This document shows positions 35,792 to 43,194 of a stretch of 43,194 bases of DNA, piece after piece. Positions within the stretch are counted from its first letter, which is position 1. Every line of letters starts with the position of its first letter. The stretch covers positions 1 to 43,194 of the forward strand of contig QCFJ01000007.1 of assembly GCA_003280265.1 (NCBI GenBank). Reading direction: 5' to 3'. Below the pieces are notes generated by a model. It ran no database searches. It saw nothing but the letters and a program-made list of their open reading frames with translations, and was not told where the DNA came from. The position numbers and the translations under genes were made by a program. The DNA is from Prochlorococcus sp. AG-363-G03 (GTDB lineage: Bacteria; Cyanobacteriota; Cyanobacteriia; PCC-6307; Cyanobiaceae).

Positions 35792-36211
35792 TTACCCAGC
35801 AATAAATACCATCGCAGAAACAAGAATAGCCGAAGCCAAAATCCCCACAGAAGCTATTGCAACGATCTTCCCAGTATTTAAGGAAACTGATACAGTCAAC
35901 AATTCATTTCTTGAATCTCGTTTCTTTTGAGAATCAATTTGAGATCGAGAATTGACCTTCTTACTCGTTCGAGATTTTCTATCTTCAGCTGCTTGTTTGC
36001 CTGCTAGGGCTTTCTTTTCTGCTGCTTTCTTGTCTGCCGCTGCTTTCTTTTCCGCCGCTGCTTTCTTTTCTGCCGCTGCTTTCTTTTCTGCCGCTGCTTT
36101 CTTTTCCGCTAGGGCTTTCTTTTCCGCTAGGGCTTTCTTTTCCGCTAGGGCTTTCTTGTCTACTTGAGCTGTTTTCGCTTGCACTTTAAATCCAAAATTT
36201 TGCCTATTCAA
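35792..36211 (-). CDS. Ala/Lys/Glu repeat protein with C-terminal membrane helix, 139 aa
   Basis: After 18 residues (MNRQNFGFKVQAKTAQVD) there are about nine tandem copies of a six-residue unit, KKALAE or KKAAAE (residues 19-71), forming a long charged helix or coiled coil. A basic/serine region follows, then a membrane helix (about 110-136, KIVAIASVGILASAILVSAMVF split at GILAS) close to the C-terminus. TolA-like stalks and histone H1-like proteins have similar composition, but this is convergent and gives no function. The unit is encoded by an 18-bp DNA repeat, so length may vary between strains. Confidence 0.6.
   Translation of the reverse strand: MNRQNFGFKVQAKTAQVDKKALAEKKALAEKKALAEKKAAAEKKAAAEKKAAAEKKAAADKKAAEKKALAGKQAAEDRKSRTSKKVNSRSQIDSQKKRDSRNELLTVSVSLNTGKIVAIASVGILASAILVSAMVFIAG
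35999..36157. repeat. 18-bp minisatellite inside the Ala/Lys gene
   Basis: Tandem imperfect copies, on the plus strand of the type GCTTTCTTTTCCGCTAGG and GCTTTCTTTTCTGCCGCT. There are two variants in blocks (three Leu-type copies, then Ala-type copies), with one 15-bp copy (KKAAE) near the end. The block pattern suggests recent duplication by slippage. Confidence 0.8.
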
Positions 36212-36535
36212 GCATCCAGATCACAATGATTTTAAAAATATTGGCTAGTTGCAATGAAGTAATGTAATAGGTTTACTATTCTTTGATGTCTCTAGAGACC
36301 TTTGGACAAAAATAAGAACGGAGAGGGAGGAATTCCAAGTGACACGCCCAAACACCCTATGACTAGGGATGTCACAGCATTTGTAAAAAGAGGGGAAATT
36401 CCTACAACATTTCCTACAACAAATTCTTGACTTGCTATGTCACACCATGGACATCCCTGACCATGCAAATTCTGTCTGTAACTGGTTTATTTGCCTTTCT
36501 GACCTCTTGTATCACCCACTGACACCAATTAAAAA
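36212..36535. other. Non-coding region downstream of tRNA-Ser with repeats and a tRNA fragment
   Basis: About 320 bp without a gene. It contains a perfect 12-bp palindrome GTCTCTAGAGAC (36288-36299), a copy of the tRNA-Ser 3' end (36317-36335), an inverted repeat AGGGATGTC/GACATCCCT (36365-36373, 36450-36458), a tandem direct repeat TTCCTACAACA (36399-36409, 36411-36421) and a direct repeat ATGTCACA (36369-36376, 36437-36444). Compared with other spacers here it is unusually rich in structured repeats. Confidence 0.7.
36317..36335 (-). repeat. Partial duplicate of the tRNA-Ser 3' end (possible attachment-site scar)
   Basis: AACGGAGAGGGAGG followed by one mismatch and ATTC repeats the sequence at 36534-36552, which is the acceptor strand and T-arm of tRNA-Ser(GCU). 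18 of 19 positions match, in direct orientation and about 200 bp beyond the tRNA 3' end. This is the geometry left by integrases that use tRNA genes. Confidence 0.55.
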
Positions 36536-36624
36536 CGGAGAGGGAGGGATTCGAACCCTCGACAGAAGTTACCTCCTGTAACTCCTTAGCAGGGAGCCGC
36601 TTTCAACCACTCAGCCACCTCTCC
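36536..36624 (-). tRNA. tRNA-Ser (anticodon GCU)
   Basis: On the minus strand GGAGAGGTGGCTGAGTGG begins the molecule and CCTCTCCG ends it: a 7-bp acceptor stem, anticodon loop CTGCTAA giving anticodon GCU (AGC/AGU codons), a long variable arm as in class II tRNAs, and a T-arm with GGTTCGAATCC. The CCA end is not encoded. The discriminator is G, as expected for serine tRNAs. Alanine racemase starts on the other side; the 3' side is the repeat-rich spacer. Confidence 0.97.
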
Positions 36625-36684
36625 ATTCCTAATACTTTATCAAGTCAAAGTTCAAAAAATTTGTATTGTGATCCTCTACAAATT

Positions 36685-37893
36685 TTAAGTGACCACTCTA
36701 GGAAGTCTATTTCTGAAACTGCAAAGAACTTCCCATGGAATTGATCCTGACAAATCGCACCAATTTTGAGGAGATATGCAAACCTCACCATCAGTTCCAA
36801 GAAGGGTTAAAACCTGACCAGTTTTAATATCTGGTTTATCAGTTATGTCAAAAACCATTTGATCCATGGCAATTGCACCTACTTGAGGAACCAAAACTCC
36901 ATCTATTGAGGCTGAAATCTTCCCAGAGAGAGCCCTACTTACGCCATCTGCATAGCCAATAGCAACGACAGCAAGTTTACTGTTCCTTTTGGTTTTAAAC
37001 ATATGTCCATAGCCCACTCCTATCCCTTTTTCAACATCCCTAATCAAAGTAACTCGCGCCTTAACTTTCAAGGCTGGAGTAAGATTCAAATCAGACTCAA
37101 TATCATTTACGGGAAAGTAACCATACAAGCTAAGTCCAACTCGAACCATATCAAAATGAAGACGACTATCTGAAAGTGTCCCCGCAGAATTAGCAAGGTG
37201 GGTGCATAAAAGCTTATTTCTTTTGCCTAAATCCTTTAAAACCTTCTCAAATCTATTCAACTGAATCTGAGTGAAACTTTTTTGAGTACTATTTTGTAGT
37301 TCTTGATCAGCAATTGCTAGATGACTGTATATACCTTCCAAGGATATGTTTTCTAAACAATCAATCTTAGTAATTAATTCTTCAACTTTATTGCAATCAC
37401 AGCCAAGTCTAGTCATACCTGTGTCAACTTTCAAATGAATAGCAAACCTTTTATTCTTATTTTCTGCTATATTATTACAAATTATTGCCTCACGAATGCC
37501 GCTGATCGTAGGAATAAGATTCCAGCAAAAAGAAGAATAAAGTTCTTCTGCATTTATTAGATTTCCAAGAATCAATATCTGACACTTCAAGCCAGCATTT
37601 CTTAATTGAATCCCCTCCTCTAATGTTGCTACTCCGAGGCTATCAGCACCTCCCATTAAAGCAGCTTTTGCAACAGTCTCTGCACCATGTCCATATCCAT
37701 CAGCTTTTACTACTGCCATTAACAAACAATCTTTACCAATAAAGTTTTTCAAAACTCTTGAATTATTTTCAATACCTTTAGTATCAACCTCTACCCATGC
37801 ACGACTTCGAGGATCAGGGTTCATCACATTTTTAGTGATCCCTTCAAAAGTGGAAGATCTTTCTATTTTATTGATCTTTGACATACTCGACAT
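36685..37893 (-). CDS. alr: Alanine racemase
   Basis: PLP enzyme making D-alanine for peptidoglycan. 402 residues from the ATG at complement 37893; starts at 37884 or 37824 are also plausible, while the longest frame (427 aa, from 37968) would overlap the divergent HNH gene and adds an odd leader. Motifs: AVVKADGYGHGAE with Lys63 as Schiff-base lysine, then MTRLGC, THLANSAG, and GVGYGHMFKTKR in the C-terminal domain with the second catalytic Tyr region. Followed by tRNA-Ser on the same strand, 60 bp away. Confidence 0.94.
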   Translation of the reverse strand: MSSMSKINKIERSSTFEGITKNVMNPDPRSRAWVEVDTKGIENNSRVLKNFIGKDCLLMAVVKADGYGHGAETVAKAALMGGADSLGVATLEEGIQLRNAGLKCQILILGNLINAEELYSSFCWNLIPTISGIREAIICNNIAENKNKRFAIHLKVDTGMTRLGCDCNKVEELITKIDCLENISLEGIYSHLAIADQELQNSTQKSFTQIQLNRFEKVLKDLGKRNKLLCTHLANSAGTLSDSRLHFDMVRVGLSLYGYFPVNDIESDLNLTPALKVKARVTLIRDVEKGIGVGYGHMFKTKRNSKLAVVAIGYADGVSRALSGKISASIDGVLVPQVGAIAMDQMVFDITDKPDIKTGQVLTLLGTDGEVCISPQNWCDLSGSIPWEVLCSFRNRLPRVVT

Positions 37894-37966
37894 GTAATCA
37901 ATGTAATAAGGGAAACTGCAACAAGGTTCCAATACCACTAGCATGCCGCTTAAATAGCTTGCTTGC

Positions 37967-38473
37967 ATGGGTCAAGTTCTTGTTTTAAATGCTTCCTATG
38001 AGCCATTGAACATCACTTCATGGCGTCGTGCGACTGTTTTAATGCTCAAAGGCAAAGCCGAAAGTCTTGAAGAAGATGCTTCACACGATATTAGGCAAGA
38101 TTTCAAAGCCCCTACAGTAATTAGATTAAGACAATTTATTAGAGTTCCATATCGTGATATACCTCTTTCTAGAAAAAATATATTTCAAAGAGATGATAAC
38201 TGTTGTCAATATTGTGGTCAAAAAAATAAGAAACTTTCAATTGACCATGTTTTACCTCGTAGTAGAGGCGGAACCGACAATTGGGAGAATGTAATTACTG
38301 CGTGTCTTCAATGCAACGTAATAAAGGGTAATAGAACTCCAGACGAAGCAAAGATGCCATTAAAAACAAAACCTTATAAACCTCTAAATAACATGAGTTT
38401 TGAAACCACAAAACAAATTCATTCTGGTCGCCATAAAGAATGGAGTAAATATGTAATTGGATGGGTAGCCTAG
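37967..38473 (+). CDS. HNH endonuclease family protein
   Basis: 168 residues. The N-terminal part (VLVLNASYEPLNITSWRRATVL split at SYEPLNITS) is typical of the conserved cyanobacterial/actinobacterial HNH proteins. The HNH core has CQYCG (Cys80-Cys83), LSIDHVLPRSRGGTDNWENV with His94 and Asn108, and CLQCN (Cys113-Cys116), four cysteines that should bind structural zinc. Family members are not part of restriction systems; their role is unclear. The start is divergent from alr and convergent with prfA (6-bp gap). Confidence 0.9.
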   Translation: MGQVLVLNASYEPLNITSWRRATVLMLKGKAESLEEDASHDIRQDFKAPTVIRLRQFIRVPYRDIPLSRKNIFQRDDNCCQYCGQKNKKLSIDHVLPRSRGGTDNWENVITACLQCNVIKGNRTPDEAKMPLKTKPYKPLNNMSFETTKQIHSGRHKEWSKYVIGWVA

Positions 38474-38479
38474 CTTCTA

Positions 38480-39577
38480 TTATTCTTCAGATTGATTACT
38501 CATCTCTTCCATTTGCCTTTTTTGTTCTTCTGCAATACATGCGCCAATAACATCTTCCAATTGACCTGCTAGAACTTGCTCGAGGGGAAAATTTATTCCT
38601 AATCGATGATCAGTGGTTCGATTATCTTTGTAGTTGTATGTCCGAATTTTTTCGCTTCTATCACCTGTACCAACTTGAGACAATCGAGCAGATCTTTCTT
38701 TTGCATTAGCTTCTGCTATTTCTAATTCTAATAATTTAGCTCTTAAAATCTCCATTGCTCTTTCTCTATTTTGTAATTGAGAACGTTCCTGAGTACAAAA
38801 AACTCTTATACCTGTGGGCTTATGAAATAAATCAATCGCTGTTTCTACTTTATTTACATTTTGCCCACCAGCTCCACCTGATCTTGCCGTACTAATTTCT
38901 AAGTCAGTAGATTCTATTTTTACTTCTACTGGATCAGCTTCTGGCATTACAGCAACAGTTGCAGTAGAGGTATGAACTCGTCCTTGAGATTCGGTTGAAG
39001 GAACTCTTTGAACTCTATGAACACCTGCTTCAAATTTTAACTGACTATAAACAGAATCTCCTTTTACTGAGATGATCATTTCACGAAAACCACCCATATC
39101 AGCCTCTGTTGAGCTTATCGGTTTTACATTCCATCCTAGTTTTTGTCCATATCTCTCATACATTCTTGCCAAATCACCAGCCCATAAACAAGCTTCATTT
39201 CCTCCTGCACCAGCTCTTATTTCAAGCATCACGCTTCTTTCATCTCTTGGATCTTTGGGCAAAAGAGCCAAAGTCAACTTTTGAATTAATTCATTTTTTG
39301 AGTTTTCAAGATTTTCAAGTTCTTCTCTAGCCAAGAGCTCCATCTCTTTATCATCTCTACTTTCTTTTACTAATCCTTTAGCTTCTATATACTCTCTTTC
39401 TATTATCTGAAGTTTGAAATAATCATTAACTAATGGCTCTAAACGGGATCTCTCCCTAGCAATTCTCTCCAATTGTTTTGGGTCTGATGCAACATCTGGA
39501 TCAGCTAATTGCAACTCCAAGTTTTGAAAACTAGTTTTAGCTGTTTCTAATCGTTTTATTAGGGTTGAAGAATCCAT
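38480..39577 (-). CDS. prfA: Peptide chain release factor 1
   Basis: Terminates translation at UAA and UAG. 365 residues. The codon-recognition motif PxT is PST (193-195) in [14 protein letters not shown], and GGQ is at 237-239 in [12 protein letters not shown]. Type 1 rather than type 2 is shown by PxT in place of SPF. It follows rpmE (35-bp gap), the last gene of the run rpoA-rplQ-truA-rplM-rpsI-rpmE-prfA. Confidence 0.97.
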   Translation of the reverse strand: MDSSTLIKRLETAKTSFQNLELQLADPDVASDPKQLERIARERSRLEPLVNDYFKLQIIEREYIEAKGLVKESRDDKEMELLAREELENLENSKNELIQKLTLALLPKDPRDERSVMLEIRAGAGGNEACLWAGDLARMYERYGQKLGWNVKPISSTEADMGGFREMIISVKGDSVYSQLKFEAGVHRVQRVPSTESQGRVHTSTATVAVMPEADPVEVKIESTDLEISTARSGGAGGQNVNKVETAIDLFHKPTGIRVFCTQERSQLQNRERAMEILRAKLLELEIAEANAKERSARLSQVGTGDRSEKIRTYNYKDNRTTDHRLGINFPLEQVLAGQLEDVIGACIAEEQKRQMEEMSNQSEE

Positions 39578-39612
39578 TCTTTATTTTCCCTAATTCTTTA
39601 GAAAAACAGCTA

Positions 39613-39873
39613 TCAACTTTCTTTTTCTTCTTTGGGAGATTTATCTTTTTGTTCACCTGAGTCAGATGAGGCCATACCATATTTCCTCATAAATCTATCT
39701 ACTCTTCCTTCTGTATCTAAAATTTTCTGAGTCCCTGTAAAGAAAGGATGATTTCCGCTCCAAACATCAACCTGTATTTCAGGCTGAGTTGAACCAGTTG
39801 TCATAACAACTTCTCCATTACAAATGACTTTTGCTTCTGGATACCAAGTTGGATGGATATCTGATTTAGGCAT
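39613..39873 (-). CDS. rpmE: 50S ribosomal protein L31
   Basis: 86 residues: PKSDIHPTWYPEAKVICNGEV, the core NHPFFTGTQKILDTEGRVDRF (split at FFTG) and an acidic/basic tail SSDSGEQKDKSPKEEKES. Only one of the zinc cysteines remains (Cys18), so this is the zinc-free type. The tail is longer than in E. coli but usual for cyanobacteria. Confidence 0.95.
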   Translation of the reverse strand: MPKSDIHPTWYPEAKVICNGEVVMTTGSTQPEIQVDVWSGNHPFFTGTQKILDTEGRVDRFMRKYGMASSDSGEQKDKSPKEEKES

Positions 39874-39909
39874 AATAATGAAAGTGCATGATTTGAGGAA
39901 AAAAGTAAA

Positions 39910-40317
39910 CTACCTCTTTGAGAATTGAGGAGCTTTACGAGCTTTTTTGAGACCATATTTACGCCTTTCTTTGGCTCTAGGGTCCCGACTAAGGTGACCC
40001 TCTACTTTTAAAGGCTTGCGATTATCAAGAGATAAATCACACAAAGCTCTGGCAGCTCCTTGCTTAATAGCGTCCGACTGACCAGTCAATCCTCCACCGT
40101 ATACATTAACTAAAACATCATATGAATCACTCAATCCTAAAGTTTTTAAAGGAGATTTAATTGCAGATAGGTATGCAGGATTGAAATTCAAATAATGATC
40201 ACCAGGCCGACCGTTGATAATTATTTCACCTTTTCCAGGAGTTAGTCTCACTCTGGCTACGGATGTTTTACGTCTACCAGTTCCCCAGTAAACTACTTTG
40301 TTTGTGGAGGTAGTCAT
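39910..40317 (-). CDS. rpsI: 30S ribosomal protein S9
   Basis: 135 residues. [20 protein letters not shown] and the C-terminal [16 protein letters not shown] reach into the ribosomal P site. Starts within the rplM gene (4-bp overlap), the classic L13-S9 translationally coupled pair. Confidence 0.98.
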   Translation of the reverse strand: MTTSTNKVVYWGTGRRKTSVARVRLTPGKGEIIINGRPGDHYLNFNPAYLSAIKSPLKTLGLSDSYDVLVNVYGGGLTGQSDAIKQGAARALCDLSLDNRKPLKVEGHLSRDPRAKERRKYGLKKARKAPQFSKR

Positions 40318-40766
40318 TTCTTAACAGATTCAGAATTTAGATTGAGAATTGTAGGTTCTTGAGCTGTATGAGGATGATCAGAGCCTTTATAAACTTTGAG
40401 TTTGGTAAATAACTTCCTACCCAACCTTGTGTGAGGAAGCATTCCTTTAATTGCATTTTCAACGATTCTCTCTGGAATTCTGGATTGAAGAGCTTTAAAA
40501 GTTTCCACTTTCATACCACCAGGACGTCCAGAGTGTCTGCGATAAAGCTTTTGATCTGATTTTTTGCCGGTTACTTTGATCTTTTCTGCATTTACGATAA
40601 TAACAAAATCACCTGTATCTAAGTGAGGAGTGAAATTTGGTTTTGTCTTGCCTCTTAGGACACTAGCAACTTCAGTTGCTAGTCGACCAAGAGTCTGATT
40701 CTCTGCATCCACCAGAAACCACTGGCGATCAATTGAATCCGGTGATGGAACGGATGTCTTGTTCAT
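40314..40766 (-). CDS. rplM: 50S ribosomal protein L13
   Basis: 150 residues. [40 protein letters not shown] and [19 protein letters not shown] (split) are typical L13. It is upstream of rpsI with a 4-bp overlap. The 211-bp spacer to truA probably contains a promoter, though I saw no strong hexamers. Confidence 0.98.
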   Translation of the reverse strand: MNKTSVPSPDSIDRQWFLVDAENQTLGRLATEVASVLRGKTKPNFTPHLDTGDFVIIVNAEKIKVTGKKSDQKLYRRHSGRPGGMKVETFKALQSRIPERIVENAIKGMLPHTRLGRKLFTKLKVYKGSDHPHTAQEPTILNLNSESVKK

Positions 40767-40977
40767 TTTTCCTTAACACCTTTAACACTGAATGAGCATT
40801 ATCGATTGATAATACTATTTAAGGAAGTTATCAAGTCAAAAAATTGAACTGATTCTTCAGAAAAACAATTCTACACTTTCATGGCTTAAAACTGGCCTTT
40901 TTGTTCGCATAAAATTTAAATTCCTGGTTCAAAAAAAATTCCCAATTTTTAAATTATTAATCTTTTATTTTGTTTGC

Positions 40978-41799
40978 TTATTTTGAGGACTCAAATATTG
41001 GGAGAGAGAACCTAGGGAAAGTATCAAAACTTTTCTCTTTTGAAAAGATATTTTCCTCGTAACCAACTCTTATCAAACACAATCCATGAGCTGGGGCAGA
41101 CTCTTTTACCTCATGGCGCAAACCTTTTCTCCATCTAAACCTAAAATTTTCCAGAGAAAGTCGTTTCTCTCCAACAGCAACTATTTGGCCCATCAAAAGC
41201 CTTACCATCCCATATAAAAAGCCACTGGCCTGGATCTCAACAGTGACTATATCTCCATCACGACAAATAGAAACATCTTGCACTGTGGTTAATGAATTAC
41301 TCCTATTACTTCCTGCTTTTTGAAACGCTGCAAAATCATGAAAACCTAATAAATCATTCAGAGCATGCTTCATTAAATTGACATCCAATTTAAATCTATA
41401 TTTATGCCAACTTATATTTTGAAGAAAAAGATTTGGATAGGAACCATTAAAAATAGTATATCTATACCTTCTATATTTGGCTGAATAGCAAGCATGCCAA
41501 TTACTGGAAACACTCGCAGCTTCAATAACTTTAATTGATGCTGGAAGTCTTCCATTCAGTGCTGATGTCCATTTATGAATAGGAATTGGGCCAGAATAAT
41601 CAAAATGAACAACTTGTCCAGAAGCATGAACACCTGAGTCAGTTCTACCTGCTGCTATTACCTTAACTGGTCTGTTTGGATCAAGTTCTGCAATTTTTTC
41701 TTCTAAAGTTCCTTGCACAGTTATTGAATCTTTTTGATTTTGCCAGCCTCTAAAGCATGATCCATCGTATTGAATAACAAGTGCAATTCTATGCGTCAA
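40978..41799 (-). CDS. truA: tRNA pseudouridine synthase A
   Basis: Modifies U38-U40 in the tRNA anticodon arm. 273 residues with the signature [15 protein letters not shown] (catalytic Asp54), [10 protein letters not shown] near the N-terminus and [12 protein letters not shown] in the C-terminal half. It sits between rplQ and rplM, the usual cyanobacterial position. Confidence 0.96.
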   Translation of the reverse strand: MTHRIALVIQYDGSCFRGWQNQKDSITVQGTLEEKIAELDPNRPVKVIAAGRTDSGVHASGQVVHFDYSGPIPIHKWTSALNGRLPASIKVIEAASVSSNWHACYSAKYRRYRYTIFNGSYPNLFLQNISWHKYRFKLDVNLMKHALNDLLGFHDFAAFQKAGSNRSNSLTTVQDVSICRDGDIVTVEIQASGFLYGMVRLLMGQIVAVGEKRLSLENFRFRWRKGLRHEVKESAPAHGLCLIRVGYEENIFSKEKSFDTFPRFSLPIFESSK

Positions 41800-41850
41800 A
41801 TTTAACTAAAACTTAAAAATATTGATTTACTTTTTTGCAAAAATTGTATC

Positions 41851-42201
41851 CTATACAAGCTCAACAATAGCCATTTCTGAATTATCACCACGCCTTGGGA
41901 TAGTTCTAACGATTCTGGTATAGCCTCCTTGACGATCACCATATCTCTCTTGAGCCTTTTCAAAAAGGGCATGAACCAACTGCTTATCGTATACATAACC
42001 AATAGCTCTTCTTCTTGAAGAAAGACTGCCATCTTTAGCTAAAGTGATCATTCTCTCGGTCTCATCTCTCAAAGCTTTTGCTCTTGCTTTGGTTGTTGTA
42101 ACTCTACCTTCACGAATTAGTTGCGTAGTTAATCCTCTTAAAAGCGCCTTCCTTTGATCTGCAGGACGACTCAATTGTGGAATTCGACGTTGATGACGCA
42201 T
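41851..42201 (-). CDS. rplQ: 50S ribosomal protein L17
   Basis: 116 residues: [24 protein letters not shown] (split: [17 protein letters not shown]) at the start, [15 protein letters not shown] and [23 protein letters not shown] (split). Lies near the peptide exit tunnel. 39 bp after rpoA, same transcript. Confidence 0.98.
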   Translation of the reverse strand: MRHQRRIPQLSRPADQRKALLRGLTTQLIREGRVTTTKARAKALRDETERMITLAKDGSLSSRRRAIGYVYDKQLVHALFEKAQERYGDRQGGYTRIVRTIPRRGDNSEMAIVELV

Positions 42202-42240
42202 TGGATTAGCTTTGAAATGTAGTAGTAATAAAACCGAAAG

Positions 42241-43179
42241 TCATGCGGAAGTTCTACTTTGCGGAATAGAAATTCCAATTCTCTCTAGAGCTTCAATCAC
42301 TTCATCAGCAGATTTAGAACCGAAGTTCTTAATTTCCAATAAATCCTCATAACTGAAACCCATCAAGTCTGAAACAGAGTTCACTTGGGCACGTTTTAGG
42401 CAGTTGTAAGCTCTTACTGATAAGTTTAACTCTTCAAGGGGAATTTGGGCTTCTACTGCAGGCTCAGGCTCTTCAGGAATCTCTTCTACCATTGAAACGG
42501 TGGCGAGAGGTTGAAAAAGTTCAATTAATTGATTTGCAGCTTCCGCCAATGCATCATCTGGAGAGGTTGATCCATCGGTAACTAGCTCCATTTTCAATCT
42601 TTCTCTAGTAGATCCACCCTCGGCAACTGCAGTTTCATCAATAGTAAAATTGACTCTATTTATGGGCATAAACACCGCATCTATTTGAAGTAAATCGATT
42701 GCGCTGGTCTCTTCATTTCTTCTATCAACTGGTCGATATCCAACACCTCTTTCTACATGCAACTCTAACTCTAGGTTGTGGCCCTCATGAACTGTTGCTA
42801 TTGGACGATCACCATCAACAACCTCAACTTGAGAAGAGAACTGAATATCCTTTGCTTTTACTTCAGCGGGTCCAGTAACAGCAATTCTTCCTATCTCAAG
42901 ATCTTGACTACGACAATCAACTGAAATTTGTTTGCAGTTTAAAAGGATGTCCAAAACATCCTCTCTTACTCCAGGGATTGTTGCATATTCATGATTAACA
43001 CCTGCGATCCTGACAGCAGTAACTGCACTGCCTTCGAGTCCACCCATCAAAACTCTGCGTAAAGAGTTGCCCAATGTTGTTGCTTGACCTCGTTCAAGAG
43101 GTCCAATTAGGAAAACGCCTGTTTGGGAACGATCATTAGCAACTTGATGGTCGATCCTTTCTATCTGGTATTGCAACAC
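42241..43179 (-). CDS. rpoA: RNA polymerase alpha subunit
   Basis: 312 residues. The N-terminal domain ([22 protein letters not shown] split at ERGQATTLG) dimerises and binds beta/beta-prime. The C-terminal domain ([34 protein letters not shown]) contacts upstream DNA and activators, after a short acidic linker [14 protein letters not shown]. The gene begins only 15 bp from the window edge, where more ribosomal genes are expected upstream. Confidence 0.98.
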   Translation of the reverse strand: MLQYQIERIDHQVANDRSQTGVFLIGPLERGQATTLGNSLRRVLMGGLEGSAVTAVRIAGVNHEYATIPGVREDVLDILLNCKQISVDCRSQDLEIGRIAVTGPAEVKAKDIQFSSQVEVVDGDRPIATVHEGHNLELELHVERGVGYRPVDRRNEETSAIDLLQIDAVFMPINRVNFTIDETAVAEGGSTRERLKMELVTDGSTSPDDALAEAANQLIELFQPLATVSMVEEIPEEPEPAVEAQIPLEELNLSVRAYNCLKRAQVNSVSDLMGFSYEDLLEIKNFGSKSADEVIEALERIGISIPQSRTSA

Positions 43180-43194
43180 GGTCTAATGCGATGT

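Noticed and set aside
35999-36157. CRISPR-like array
   Set aside because: The units are contiguous 18-bp copies in frame with a protein; there are no unique spacers.
35952-36167. Plus-strand frame with Ala/Phe/Ser repeats
   Set aside because: It is the reverse reading of the 18-bp repeat in the Ala/Lys gene; the minus-strand protein has a sensible N-terminus and membrane helix.
36317-36335. Second, complete tRNA gene beside tRNA-Ser
   Set aside because: Only the acceptor/T-arm part is present; no D-arm or anticodon arm can be folded from the flanking sequence.
41802-42032. Minus-strand 76-aa frame overlapping rplQ
   Set aside because: It is an out-of-frame reading of the well-supported L17 gene.

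Overview
The window is a stretch of an AT-rich, gene-dense picocyanobacterial chromosome, most probably a Prochlorococcus. Supporting signs are psaA-psaB and psaI-psaL (oxygenic photosynthesis, photosystem I), a ferredoxin-type glutamate synthase, a CbiG-CobJ fusion of cobalamin synthesis, an MPBQ/MSBQ-type methyltransferase of tocopherol/plastoquinone synthesis, a cyanobacterial RNase E with an arginine-rich tail, and compact ribosomal protein operons. A low-light clade such as the NATL type is my guess, not something the sequence proves.

Layout. Positions 1-2000 hold tiny hypothetical genes, an RRM protein and rpsU (TTG start). Positions 2000-6900 hold an AbrB-type membrane protein, a B12-binding radical SAM enzyme of unknown function, a CPBP membrane protease, clpS and dapL. 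Positions 6900-11100 hold a structured leader followed by rne-rnhB, then a DUF1997 protein and pheA. Positions 11100-17530 are a minus-strand block: the str operon (rpsL-rpsG-fusA-tufA-rpsJ), a Lon N-domain protein and the quinone methyltransferase. Positions 17800-25540 hold gltB, a YCII-like gene, lipA and cbiG-cobJ. Positions 25540-31700 are the photosystem I region: a long structured psaA leader, psaA-psaB, two terminators, and psaL-psaI. Positions 31800-36200 hold accessory genes: a glycosyltransferase, an NlpC/P60 cell-wall peptidase, a beta-lactamase-fold serine hydrolase, and small membrane or repeat proteins. At 36200-36630 a tRNA-Ser(GCU) has a partial duplicate of its own 3' end about 200 bp downstream, with repeats between. 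Positions 36685-43179 hold alr, an HNH gene, and prfA-rpmE-rpsI-rplM-truA-rplQ-rpoA, which is the distal end of the large ribosomal protein cluster.

Most genes are core housekeeping. The parts that go beyond ordinary annotation are non-coding: (i) the tRNA-Ser direct repeat that looks like an old integration scar; (ii) consecutive hairpins in the psaA leader, one covering the ribosome binding site; (iii) a leader of rne whose predicted 5' end is a hairpin with a competing partner; (iv) intercistronic hairpins in the str operon. Among proteins, RNase E seems to have lost the zinc-link cysteines, cbiG-cobJ has coding similarity upstream of its first usual start codon, and an Ala/Lys protein contains an 18-bp minisatellite. 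I found no insertion sequence, prophage, CRISPR array or clear new multi-gene system.
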